Assembly: GCA_018268995.1 (NCBI GenBank)
Contig: JAFDVL010000107.1
Coordinates: 1 to 49,837 of the forward strand
Source: Acidobacteriota bacterium
GTDB taxonomy: Bacteria; Acidobacteriota; Blastocatellia; RBC074
Length of the DNA stretch: 49,837 nucleotides
Direction of reading: 5' to 3'
Shown here: positions 1 to 7,327 of the stretch, piece by piece
Numbering within the stretch: the first letter of the stretch is position 1
Layout: each line of letters starts with the position of its first letter
Position numbers and translations under genes: made by a program
Notes under the pieces: model-generated
The model's input: only the letters and a program-made list of their open reading frames with translations
Databases searched by the model: none
What the model was told of the DNA's origin: nothing

Positions 1-89
1 ATGGAGTTTCATGGGGTACCATGGTAATTTACTTTAAATAGGTCGAATGGGATCACTACGTGTCATTATAGATATAGTCTAGCGATCTG

Positions 90-124
90 TAGCGAGTCGG
101 CTGGCTAATAAGATCAACTCGCTA
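90..124. repeat. Short inverted repeat at the left edge
   Basis: TAGCGAGT at 90-97 and ACTCGCTA at 117-124 are perfect inverse complements separated by 19 bases. They lie downstream of the minus-strand cysteine-rich gene, so the hairpin could end its transcript, although no clear T-tract follows. Nothing else is recognisable in bases 1-189. Confidence 0.3.
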
Positions 125-189
125 CGGCTCGCCAGACTGTGCTACCGCGCTAACGTTTATAAACATCCCCAAGCACACTTTTCAATCGG

Positions 190-651
190 CTAACAACCAA
201 TACAGGCACAACAAGTAGATTCGCTACAGCCAAATTCATTACAACAGTTGAAACAGCATGGCCCTCCTCCTATCGTTCCAGAACCACAATACAACTGTAT
301 GTGTACGCAGTGAACCCCCCAGCACCATTGGCCTTCATTCTCAAACTGATACGCAGCTACAGAAAAAGTAGCACGGGAAAGACCCAGGAATTTAGCTGGC
401 ACAGGCGGTCGAGGTACCTTTGCACGATTCAGCGGTAATATTTTGGTGGAGTAGCCGTTGGGCGGGCATTTTAAGGATTCTTTATTTTTCATTGTCGTGC
501 CCTCAACTTTTCCTGCGCCTAAAACGAGAAACGTGGAACTCGACAAAGCTGCCCCCATAAGTAAAGCTACGAAAACTCTCACTTTATTTCCCCAGGGTAA
601 CTTACTACTAATAGCGAAACGACCCAATTGAAGTTGTTGACCCAAGAACAT
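190..651 (-). CDS. Small exported cysteine-rich protein, function unknown
   Basis: I do not recognise the family. The 153-residue product has a polar N-terminus, a hydrophobic segment at about residues 25-46 that looks like a signal peptide or signal anchor, and a cysteine-packed C-terminus. Cys occurs at 62, 110, 115, 122, 132, 133, 136, 137, 142, 147, 148, 150 and 153, so 12 of the last 44 residues are Cys, including three CC pairs and a terminal Cys. This fits a disulfide- or metal-rich secreted domain or a modified peptide. A good GGAGG lies six bases before the ATG at 651, which supports this start. It follows the sigma factor gene on the same strand after 57 bases, so the two may be co-transcribed. 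No maturation enzyme is visible nearby, so a modified-peptide role is only a guess. Confidence 0.6.
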   Translation of the reverse strand: MFLGQQLQLGRFAISSKLPWGNKVRVFVALLMGAALSSSTFLVLGAGKVEGTTMKNKESLKCPPNGYSTKILPLNRAKVPRPPVPAKFLGLSRATFSVAAYQFENEGQWCWGVHCVHIQLYCGSGTIGGGPCCFNCCNEFGCSESTCCACIGC

Positions 652-708
652 CCTTAACCTCCATTTTAAGTTGATTGGTTTACCTTTATAGCTTTAGAGT
701 GATCAAAA

Positions 709-1356
709 CTACGATACCAATTGCAGTTTCTGTGTGCTTATAGACATTTCAGCAGAAAAAGCGGATACACAAAAATTTTCAAGGTGCATCATATCTTTGC
801 TTTGCTTTGCTTTGCTTTGCGCTCCCTCTCTCACCATTTGCGCCAACTTGGTTTTGATGACGCGCCACTCTCGCCCGACCGAAGCCGCTTTGATGTTGAG
901 TTCCTGCGCAATCTCTTCATCCGGGGCTTCGTTTAATTTGAGTCGAGCAATCCGTTGATCGTGCAAACTCAGCGTGGCAATGGCGTCTTCCAATATCGCC
1001 CGCCGCTCTTTCCAGAGCAACTCTTTTTCTTGCGCGGGCGGATAGCTCAATGTGTTGAGCAATTCATCTTCCAGCGATTCGGCAGGACGATTCTTTTGCA
1101 ATTGCCGACTGACGTGGTGATTGACGACGTGCTGTAGCCAGGTTTTGAAGGATGCTTTGCTGGGGTCGTGAGTTTGTATTCTCCGGCAATCCTGTTCCAA
1201 TAAAAGCAGTGTGAGTTGTTCGGTGAATTCTTCGACCTCTTCTGGCGGCGTACCGTGGTTGTACTTTTGGCAAGCAAAGCGCACGGCGCTGGTGATTTGC
1301 GCGTGAGCGTCGGCAACATGTGCTTGCAAGGTTTTAGGATCATTGGTGTCAGGCAT
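709..1356 (-). CDS. ECF-type RNA polymerase sigma factor
   Basis: A small sigma-70 family protein of 215 residues. A region-2-like helix block with conserved Trp (DPSKASFKTWLQ) lies at about residues 65-92. A region-4 helix-turn-helix lies at about 122-173 (DQRIARLKL, then EEIAQELNIKAASVGREW). Such proteins direct RNA polymerase to a limited promoter set. I chose the ATG at 1356 because GGAGG lies nine bases upstream; an upstream in-frame TTG at 1383 would add nine residues. No anti-sigma factor gene is next to it. The C-terminal tail after residue 175 is encoded by a (TTTGC)5 tract and looks unrelated to the sigma fold. Downstream on the same strand is the cysteine-rich exported protein, a possible partner or target. 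Confidence 0.75.
   Translation of the reverse strand: MPDTNDPKTLQAHVADAHAQITSAVRFACQKYNHGTPPEEVEEFTEQLTLLLLEQDCRRIQTHDPSKASFKTWLQHVVNHHVSRQLQKNRPAESLEDELLNTLSYPPAQEKELLWKERRAILEDAIATLSLHDQRIARLKLNEAPDEEIAQELNIKAASVGREWRVIKTKLAQMVREGAQSKAKQSKDMMHLENFCVSAFSAEMSISTQKLQLVS
796..820. repeat. (TTTGC)5 pentanucleotide microsatellite inside the sigma factor gene
   Basis: Five exact TTTGC units lie on the plus strand (GCAAA on the coding minus strand) within codons for the SKAKQSK tail of the sigma factor. The unit is not a multiple of three, so gain or loss of one copy shifts the frame. By hand translation both the four-copy and six-copy versions reach a stop within a few codons. Confidence 0.9.
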
Positions 1357-1633
1357 CCAACTGGCCTCCGGTTCATTCAGCAACTACAGCATGTTTGATT
1401 TCTCACGCAGGCGCAGGCTGAGCGTTTATTACTGCTCGCATCGCTTCAGGGCAGAGTATGAGGCGATGCTGGCTAATTCTTCGAAAGCACACTGAATGCA
1501 AAAGTGCGGGAACTATAATTCCTCTTGGAGAGAGGTGTCAATGATCTGCCATCGCAATGATTTGATTGCTTATTTCGGCAATCCCGTATTCAATTACCGC
1601 ACCAAAATAGCAGAGATAATTCGGAGGTTATTC

Positions 1634-4600
1634 ATGACTCGAAGACGCAACATCGTCCTTTGTATAGGGTTCTTACTCGTGGTTGTTACTTCTTTCGCCC
1701 AACCCTTTAATCCATCGCTCTATCAAAACATCAAATGGCGCAACATCGGCCCATTTCGCGCGGGTCGCACCGTCGGCGCAGTCGGCATCCCCAATCAACC
1801 GAACGTCTTTTTTATCGGCGTCAACAACGGCGGCGTGTGGAAGACGACGGATGCGGGGCGCACGTGGCAGCCGCTCTTTGACGACCAGCCGACGGGTTCG
1901 ATTGGCGATGTCGCGTTGTGCGAAACGCAGCCGAATGTGATCTATGTCGGCAGTGGCGAAGGCTTGCCGCTCAGGCCGGATTTGTCGGTCGGCGATGGCG
2001 TGTACAAATCTACGGACGGCGGTAAAACTTGGAAAAACATGGGGCTGAAAGACGGACAGCAAATCGGCTCTGTGATCGTTGATCCGAAGAATCCGAACCG
2101 CGTGTTTGTGGCCGTCTGCGGGCATCCGTTCGGGCCGAATGCCGAGCGCGGCGTGTTTCGTTCACTCGATGGCGGCGAGACTTGGCAGAAGGTTTTGTAC
2201 AAGGACGAAAACACGGGCGCGATGCAGGTCGCGTTTGATCCCAAAGACGCAAACACGATCTACGCCAACTTGTACGAAGTGCGTCACGGCCCGTGGGAAA
2301 ACGGGCAATGGCAAGGGCCGGGCAGCGGGTTGTACAAATCTACCGACGGCGGCAACACGTGGAAGCCATTGACGAAAGGCTTGCCCACATTTGAGCAGGG
2401 ATTGGGGCGTATTGGCATTGATGTTTCGCGCAGCAATCCCAACATTTTGCTGGCGACGGTGGACGCGAATCCGCAGAACGGTGGCATTTATCGCAGCGAC
2501 GATGCGGGCGAATCATGGCGCAAGGTCAGCAACGAAGCGCGGACTTGGGGACGCGGCTCTGACTTTGCCGAAATCAAAATTCATCCGCAAAACCCTGACA
2601 TCGTGTTTGTCGGCAACACGGCTTCGTATAAATCTACGGACGGCGGCAAAACCTTCACGGCGATCAAAGGCGCGCCGGGCGGCGACGATTATCACCGCAT
2701 CTGGATCAATCCAGAACATCCTGACGTGATGATTTTTGCGACGGATCAAGGCGCGACGATTACGGTCAACGGCGGCGAGACGTGGAGCAGTTGGTACAAT
2801 CAACCAACGGCGCAACTCTATCACGTCATTACCGACAATCGCTGGCCGTACTGGGTCTACAGCGGGCAGCAGGAAAGCGGTTCCGTCGCGGTGCAAAGTC
2901 GCGGCGATTACGGCGCGATCACGTGGCGTGATTGGCGCACGGTCGGCGTGGATGAATACGGCTACGCCGCGCCTGATCCGCTGAATCCTGACATCACGTA
3001 CGGCGGTCGCATTACGCGCTACGATTGGAAGACAGGGCAAGTGCAAAACATCGCGCCCGAAGCATTGCGCAGCGGCAAATATCGCACGCTGCGAACGATG
3101 CCTGTGATCTTTTCGACGGTGGACAAACGCGCGTTGTTCTTTGCGACGAACGTGCTTTGGAAAACAACGAATGGCGGCAACAGTTGGGACATCATCAGTC
3201 CCGATTTGACGCGTGAGAAATACGACGTACCTGCGAGCGTCGGCAAATACACAACCAAAGAAATGGAGACGATGCCGCGCCGAGGCGTGATTTACACGGT
3301 CGCGCCTTCGCATCAGGACATCAACACGATTTGGGTCGGCACGGATGACGGATTGATTCATCGCACGACGGACGGCGGCAAAAATTGGACGAATATCACG
3401 CCGCTGGAATTGAAGTCGTGGATGAAAGTTTCGTTGATGGACGCTTCGCATTTTGACGACAACACGGCGTACGCGGCGATCAACACGCTCAGGATTGATG
3501 ATCTGCGCCCGCACATTTACCGCACGCGCGACGGCGGCAAAACCTGGAAGCGCATCGTCAACGGCATTCCGAACGGCACGATTGTCAACGTCGTGCGCGA
3601 AGACCCGCAGCGCAAAGGCTTGTTGTTTGCAGGCACGGAACAAACTGTCTTTGTGAGTTTTGATGATGGCGAAAACTGGCAATCGCTTCGACTGAATCTG
3701 CCGCCGAGTTCGATTCGCGATCTGGTCATCAAAGACGATGACATCGTCGTCGGCACGCACGGACGCAGCTTTTGGATTCTCGACGACATCACGCCGCTGC
3801 GCCAAATCAATGCGCAAGTCGCTGCGTCAGACGTCTTTTTGTACAAGCCGCAACTCGCCACACGCGTACGTCGCAGCCTCAACACTGACACGCCGATTCC
3901 GCCCGAAGAACCGATGGGGCAAAATCCGCCCGATGGCGCGATCATCAACTACTGGCTGAAGTCTGGTGCAAAAGACATTACGCTGGAAATCTTGGATTCG
4001 CAAAACAAACTTGTGCGGCGTTATGCGAGCAACGATCAACCAGAACAAGTGAATGAGAGCGCCGTGCCGTATCCGATTTACTGGGCGCGACCGCCACGCA
4101 CGCTCTCGAACAAAGCGGGGATGCAACGCTGGACGTGGGATTTTCATTATCCGCCGCCTGTCGGAATGCCGCGTTCGTTGGGGATGCAAGCGATCCTGCG
4201 CGACACGCCTGTCGGGCCGTTCGGGCCAAAAGCTTTGCCCGGCGACTACACGGTGAAATTGACAGTGGACGGCAAGAGCTTCACGCAACCGTTGACGCTG
4301 CGTTTAGACCCGCGCGTGACGACTCCCGCTGCTGGCATTGCGAAGATGTTCGAGGTTGCGATGGGCTGTTACGAAGGCATCGGCAAAGTTCGCGCAGCGC
4401 AGGCCGAAGTGCGAACCTTGCGCGAACAATTAAAAGCGTTGATGACGCGCGCTGGCTCCAATCCAATCGCCAAAACGATTGATGAGTCCGACAAGAAAAT
4501 CGCCGCGCTGGAAGGCCGAACTGCGGGCCTTGATTTCTTCGGCGTCAGCAACCGTGAACCCGGTTTGGCAGGCTTGAGCAACGGTTTCCTGTCGCTGATG

Positions 4601-4771
4601 AATCTGGTCGAAGGCGCAGACGCGATGCCGACGACCCAGGCGATAGCGGCTTTTGATGAACTTCAGCGATCCCTGAGTGACGTATTGTCCAAATGGAACC
4701 AAATCAAATCAGATGATGTGAAGATACTTAATCAGGAGCTGCGAAAAGCGGGATTCCCTTTGTTGAATTGA
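1634..4771 (+). CDS. Exported Asp-box / VPS10 (sortilin-like) beta-propeller protein
   Basis: A 1045-residue protein with a signal peptide of about 23 residues ending SFAQ. It then has at least ten Asp-box (BNR) motifs of the type S/T-x-D-x-G-x-T-W, for example KTTDAGRTW, KSTDGGKTW, RSLDGGETW, RTTDGGKNW and RTRDGGKTW. These build one or two large propellers over residues of about 30-760. A C-terminal part of about 280 residues has beta-rich and helical segments. Proteins of this kind are common in Acidobacteria and are annotated as VPS10-domain or glycosyl-hydrolase-like; the true substrate is not known. The start at 1634 is preceded by GGAGG with good spacing. An upstream in-frame ATG at 1496 would hide the signal peptide and lacks support. 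It stands alone between the divergent sigma gene and a gene-free stretch. Confidence 0.8.
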   Translation: MTRRRNIVLCIGFLLVVVTSFAQPFNPSLYQNIKWRNIGPFRAGRTVGAVGIPNQPNVFFIGVNNGGVWKTTDAGRTWQPLFDDQPTGSIGDVALCETQPNVIYVGSGEGLPLRPDLSVGDGVYKSTDGGKTWKNMGLKDGQQIGSVIVDPKNPNRVFVAVCGHPFGPNAERGVFRSLDGGETWQKVLYKDENTGAMQVAFDPKDANTIYANLYEVRHGPWENGQWQGPGSGLYKSTDGGNTWKPLTKGLPTFEQGLGRIGIDVSRSNPNILLATVDANPQNGGIYRSDDAGESWRKVSNEARTWGRGSDFAEIKIHPQNPDIVFVGNTASYKSTDGGKTFTAIKGAPGGDDYHRIWINPEHPDVMIFATDQGATITVNGGETWSSWYNQPTAQLYHVITDNRWPYWVYSGQQESGSVAVQSRGDYGAITWRDWRTVGVDEYGYAAPDPLNPDITYGGRITRYDWKTGQVQNIAPEALRSGKYRTLRTMPVIFSTVDKRALFFATNVLWKTTNGGNSWDIISPDLTREKYDVPASVGKYTTKEMETMPRRGVIYTVAPSHQDINTIWVGTDDGLIHRTTDGGKNWTNITPLELKSWMKVSLMDASHFDDNTAYAAINTLRIDDLRPHIYRTRDGGKTWKRIVNGIPNGTIVNVVREDPQRKGLLFAGTEQTVFVSFDDGENWQSLRLNLPPSSIRDLVIKDDDIVVGTHGRSFWILDDITPLRQINAQVAASDVFLYKPQLATRVRRSLNTDTPIPPEEPMGQNPPDGAIINYWLKSGAKDITLEILDSQNKLVRRYASNDQPEQVNESAVPYPIYWARPPRTLSNKAGMQRWTWDFHYPPPVGMPRSLGMQAILRDTPVGPFGPKALPGDYTVKLTVDGKSFTQPLTLRLDPRVTTPAAGIAKMFEVAMGCYEGIGKVRAAQAEVRTLREQLKALMTRAGSNPIAKTIDESDKKIAALEGRTAGLDFFGVSNREPGLAGLSNGFLSLMNLVEGADAMPTTQAIAAFDELQRSLSDVLSKWNQIKSDDVKILNQELRKAGFPLLN

Positions 4772-5154
4772 GTCCTGGAGTTGTCATCCTGCGTGCAGCA
4801 GGGGCCAGAATCGCTTTTTTAGCGGGTTTTGCAAAACGTTTTGACAAGCAATGACGTTCTTGGCACAATGCCTATTCGAGCTTTCCGCGACAATCAAATT
4901 ATGTATAGCCCGGAGAATGCTCTTTGTTACTACGCGAGCGGGAGAAAGGAACCATTTACTTCACCGAAAATGCTTAACAGCCCCCAGCTATTTATTTTCC
5001 CGCATAACGCATCTCCAATTTCCCCCATTGTAAATCTCACAGTGTCGGTGCGAGATTTGCCGGAACAACCCATCACATGCATGAAAGGTACAGGCTCGTG
5101 AGTGCCTGTTAATATTAATCGAGGATGAAAACACGCAGAAAGGCGGTATCTAGT
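4772..5154. other. Gene-free stretch with a promoter/operator
   Basis: No convincing coding sequence. A 90-codon open frame at 4829-5101 has no ribosome site and no family-like sequence. The stretch contains the LacI-like palindrome and promoter at 4832-4869, which would leave a leader of about 250-280 bases before the ureidoglycolate lyase family gene. A small CGCT(TTTTT)AGCG hairpin at 4812-4824 follows the Asp-box gene and could be a weak terminator. Confidence 0.5.
4832..4869 (+). promoter_or_regulatory. LacI-family-like operator overlapping a -35/-10 promoter
   Basis: CAAAACGTTTTG at 4832-4843 is a perfect 12-bp palindrome with a central CG, the form typical of LacI-family operators. 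Its right end overlaps TTGACA at 4841-4846. Seventeen bases later comes CACAAT at 4864-4869, which matches four of six -10 positions. A repressor here would block RNA polymerase from transcribing towards the gene at 5155. No LacI-type DNA-binding domain is encoded in this window. Confidence 0.45.
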
Positions 5155-5682
5155 ATGTCAGCAGCAGTTGCAGTCGCCTACGCCCCAGTCCGGGAGCGTA
5201 AGATTTCCGATTCAGATAAACTTATTCGTACCATTTGTCTGGAAGTCCAACCGATGACGCGCGAAATTTTTGCGCCTTACGGAGAAATTATCAGCGAACG
5301 TGGGCAGATTGAGATTGATCTCGATGGAGGTCAGGCGGGCTTTGTGGCCCAAACTGTTGAGAAGCGACCAATGATTTTTGACTTTCTTGGTCGGCACCGC
5401 CGCACCGAGCAGGTTTTTTCTCCTTTAGGCGGAACAAAATCCATCATTGCCGTGGCAATGCCGACAGAAGATGACACGCCGGATCAAAACAAAATGGCTG
5501 CCTTTCTGGTGGATGGAACCTGTGCATTCAAGTTACACCGTGGAACCTGGCATACCAGTGCTTTCCCGCTTCAAGAAAGCGCCAGCTTCCTCGTGGTTGA
5601 TCGTGAAGGCACGCTGGATGAGGATTACGACCTGCGTGATTTGAAGACAGCACTTGGGGTAGTCGTTGAAATCCGACCCTAG
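5155..5682 (+). CDS. Ureidoglycolate lyase (AllA) family protein
   Basis: A 175-residue cytoplasmic protein matching the AllA cupin family, which converts ureidoglycolate to glyoxylate and urea in purine/allantoin breakdown. Visible family features are the N-terminal FAPYGEII segment, a central RRTEQVFSPLGG segment, the metal-site-like HRGTWH motif and the FLVVDREG strand near the end. Length is close to the family norm of about 160-170. The start at 5155 has AAGGCGG eight bases upstream; an in-frame ATG at 5125 has GAGG directly abutting it, which is poor spacing. No other allantoin genes lie nearby, so the substrate in this organism may differ. It is probably driven from the promoter at 4832-4869, and a hairpin follows the stop codon. 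Confidence 0.75.
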   Translation: MSAAVAVAYAPVRERKISDSDKLIRTICLEVQPMTREIFAPYGEIISERGQIEIDLDGGQAGFVAQTVEKRPMIFDFLGRHRRTEQVFSPLGGTKSIIAVAMPTEDDTPDQNKMAAFLVDGTCAFKLHRGTWHTSAFPLQESASFLVVDREGTLDEDYDLRDLKTALGVVVEIRP

Positions 5683-5687
5683 CTGTT

Positions 5688-5713
5688 TTTAGTTATCCTG
5701 CGGGATAACTAAA
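5688..5713 (+). terminator. Hairpin after the AllA-family gene
   Basis: TTTAGTTATCC and GGATAACTAAA form a perfect 11-bp stem with a four-base loop, starting six bases after the stop at 5682. The downstream side is not T-rich, though five Ts precede the stem (5686-5690). It may act as a terminator or as a transcript-end stabiliser. A second inverted repeat (TGGCACCT at 5742-5749, AGGTGCCA at 5768-5775) lies further on, in the leader of the lipoprotein gene. Confidence 0.5.
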
Positions 5714-5856
5714 TCTTGACTTAATTGACAGCAGTTATTCCTGGCACCTGAATTCTCTGATGAGTTTAGGTGCCAGTTCATTTCTGCCCCTTTCCTTCAC
5801 CCTTCGCTTAACGTAATCTGTGCTCGTTTTTACATTTGCTTTGGAGTTTTGTTGCA

Positions 5857-6243
5857 ATGAATCGAATCCTAATCCTACTGACAGGCTTTTTTTTATTGGG
5901 TTTATTTGGCTGTAGCAAGCCATCTGAGACCGTATCGCAGGGGCAAAATTCCAGTGCGACGGCGACACCAAATTCTTCTCCCGCAACGGTGAGTGCTTCC
6001 CCCCCCATCACGACGCCTTCTCCCGGAGCCAGCGTTGTCGCGCCACCCATTCCAAATAGCCAAGGAGGAAACAGCCAAGCAAAAACAGATGCTAAATCTC
6101 TTCCTCCCGTTATCGGGGATCGGTTATATCGTGCCCTGACTTTGGAGGAGATTAATCAACTGCCCCCGGCCACGCGGGATCTGATCTTGAGAGCGCAGGG
6201 GAGACTTCCGGCTTCTCCCTCGCCGACACCAAAGAAGAAATAG
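5857..6243 (+). CDS. Small lipoprotein, function unknown
   Basis: A 128-residue product with a textbook lipoprotein signal: short positive N-terminus, hydrophobic core LILLTGFFLLG, then the lipobox LFGC with the acylated Cys at about residue 17. The next 60 residues are low-complexity Ser/Thr/Pro/Ala, a flexible linker. The C-terminal part (about 75-128) contains a short ordered stretch, YRALTLEEINQLPPATRDLI, and ends in a basic Pro/Lys tail. Start chosen at 5857 because TTGGAG lies at 5841-5846 and the lipobox then sits at the normal distance; a frame start at 5836 is possible. The next gene begins 20 bases downstream, so co-transcription with the AtpZ-like gene is likely. I cannot assign a function. 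Confidence 0.7.
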   Translation: MNRILILLTGFFLLGLFGCSKPSETVSQGQNSSATATPNSSPATVSASPPITTPSPGASVVAPPIPNSQGGNSQAKTDAKSLPPVIGDRLYRALTLEEINQLPPATRDLILRAQGRLPASPSPTPKKK

Positions 6244-6263
6244 TTTGGTGCGTTTCTTATCTG

Positions 6264-6476
6264 ATGAACAATCGCAAGCTGGCACTCGCTGTTTCTGTTT
6301 CTTCCAATCTAGCTGCCCCAATTATCGGCGGAATCCTCTTGGGCTATTTTCTGGATCAGTGGTTAAATACCAAGCCCTGGTTAATCCTGCTTGGAACTCT
6401 CCTCGGTACGACGGGGGCCTTTCTTGCTTTGTATCGCATCGTAAACAAAATGAATCAGGAGACGGATGAAGAATGA
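6264..6476 (+). CDS. AtpZ/AtpI-like two-helix membrane protein
   Basis: A 70-residue protein with two predicted membrane helices, about residues 15-32 (APIIGGILLGYFLDQW) and 39-60. The pattern resembles the AtpZ/AtpI small proteins that accompany F-type ATP synthase operons and have been linked to Mg2+ handling or c-ring assembly. No other ATP synthase gene is in the window, so the tie to ATP synthase rests on sequence resemblance only. Its last four bases, ATGA, overlap the start of the following reductase gene, which indicates translational coupling. Confidence 0.6.
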   Translation: MNNRKLALAVSVSSNLAAPIIGGILLGYFLDQWLNTKPWLILLGTLLGTTGAFLALYRIVNKMNQETDEE

Positions 6477-7327
6477 AAGTCGCAATCACCGGAGCAGGGG
6501 GATTAGTCGGTAGTACACTTGTAAAACGGCTTACCACTGATCACGAGGTGCTCGCCCTCAAACATGCCGATCTCGACATCACCAATAAACAGGCGGTGCA
6601 TGCGTTACTAAACCAGACTCATCCTGATTTAGTGGTTAATTGCGCTGTCTTAAATGTTGACGAGTGTGAGACTGATCCCGCAAAAGCCCAGTCGCTCAAC
6701 ATTGATGGGCCAGGCTATCTGGCCGAAGCAGCCAATGAAATTGGTGCAGAGATCGTTCATTACAGCACGAATTATGTTTTTGATGGCGAAGAAGAAAAAC
6801 TTTACACCATTCTTGACCCGGCAATCCCCGTAAATAATTACGGGCGGACAAAGCTTGAGGGTGAGAAGGCCGTGATGACGGCAAATCCACGCCACTATAT
6901 TTTGCGCACTTCGTGGGTGTATGGAATTGGAAAAGAAAATTTCCTCAGCATCATCCATCGCCAGCTCAAGGCCGGGCAACGTGGCAAAGTCGTCAGCGAT
7001 TGTTGGGCTAGTGCCACCTACGTGGAAGACCTGGTGCAAAGAACATCTGAAATCATTGACCTTCATCATTACGGCATTTATCAGGTCGTAAATGAAGGAA
7101 TCTGCTCCTATGTCGAGTTTGCCCTGGAAGCCGGGCGGTTGGTTGGTGTTAAGGAATCCGACGCGCGTGAGTTATTGGAACTCATTCGAGATGCTGACAT
7201 CAAGCGACCTGCAAAAAGACCACGATACACACCGATGCGGTGCCTGTTATCAGAACAAGTAGGACTACGGCCTTTGCGTCATTGGAAAGAGGCGCTGGCT
7301 GATTATCTGAAAACCTCAATGGATTGA
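6473..7327 (+). CDS. rfbD: dTDP-4-dehydrorhamnose reductase (RmlD/RfbD family)
   Basis: A 284-residue extended-SDR enzyme. The N-terminus carries the nucleotide-binding motif GAGGLVG at residues 7-13. The active-site YGRTK follows a STNYVFDG segment that is characteristic of RmlD. RmlD reduces dTDP-4-keto-L-rhamnose to dTDP-L-rhamnose with NAD(P)H for surface polysaccharide synthesis. The other rml genes are absent here, so a related sugar-nucleotide reductase remains possible. It starts inside the stop of the AtpZ-like gene and its last 12 bases overlap the convergent regulator gene. Confidence 0.8.
   Translation: MKVAITGAGGLVGSTLVKRLTTDHEVLALKHADLDITNKQAVHALLNQTHPDLVVNCAVLNVDECETDPAKAQSLNIDGPGYLAEAANEIGAEIVHYSTNYVFDGEEEKLYTILDPAIPVNNYGRTKLEGEKAVMTANPRHYILRTSWVYGIGKENFLSIIHRQLKAGQRGKVVSDCWASATYVEDLVQRTSEIIDLHHYGIYQVVNEGICSYVEFALEAGRLVGVKESDARELLELIRDADIKRPAKRPRYTPMRCLLSEQVGLRPLRHWKEALADYLKTSMD

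Noticed and set aside
2513..3817. 434-codon open frame on the minus strand
   Set aside because: It is antisense to the Asp-box propeller gene, has an Arg/Ala/Val-rich shadow composition and no ribosome site or family motif.
4829..5101. 90-codon plus-strand frame in the gap after the Asp-box gene
   Set aside because: No ribosome site, no signal or domain, and the start overlaps the palindrome/promoter.
5725..5753. TTGACA with a 17-base spacer before the lipoprotein gene
   Set aside because: The -10 hexamer CTGAAT matches only three positions, too weak to call.
6473..7327. rfbD as part of the pectin/rhamnose locus
   Set aside because: It makes nucleotide-activated rhamnose for surface glycans and is convergent with the regulator; nothing ties it to rhamnose breakdown.
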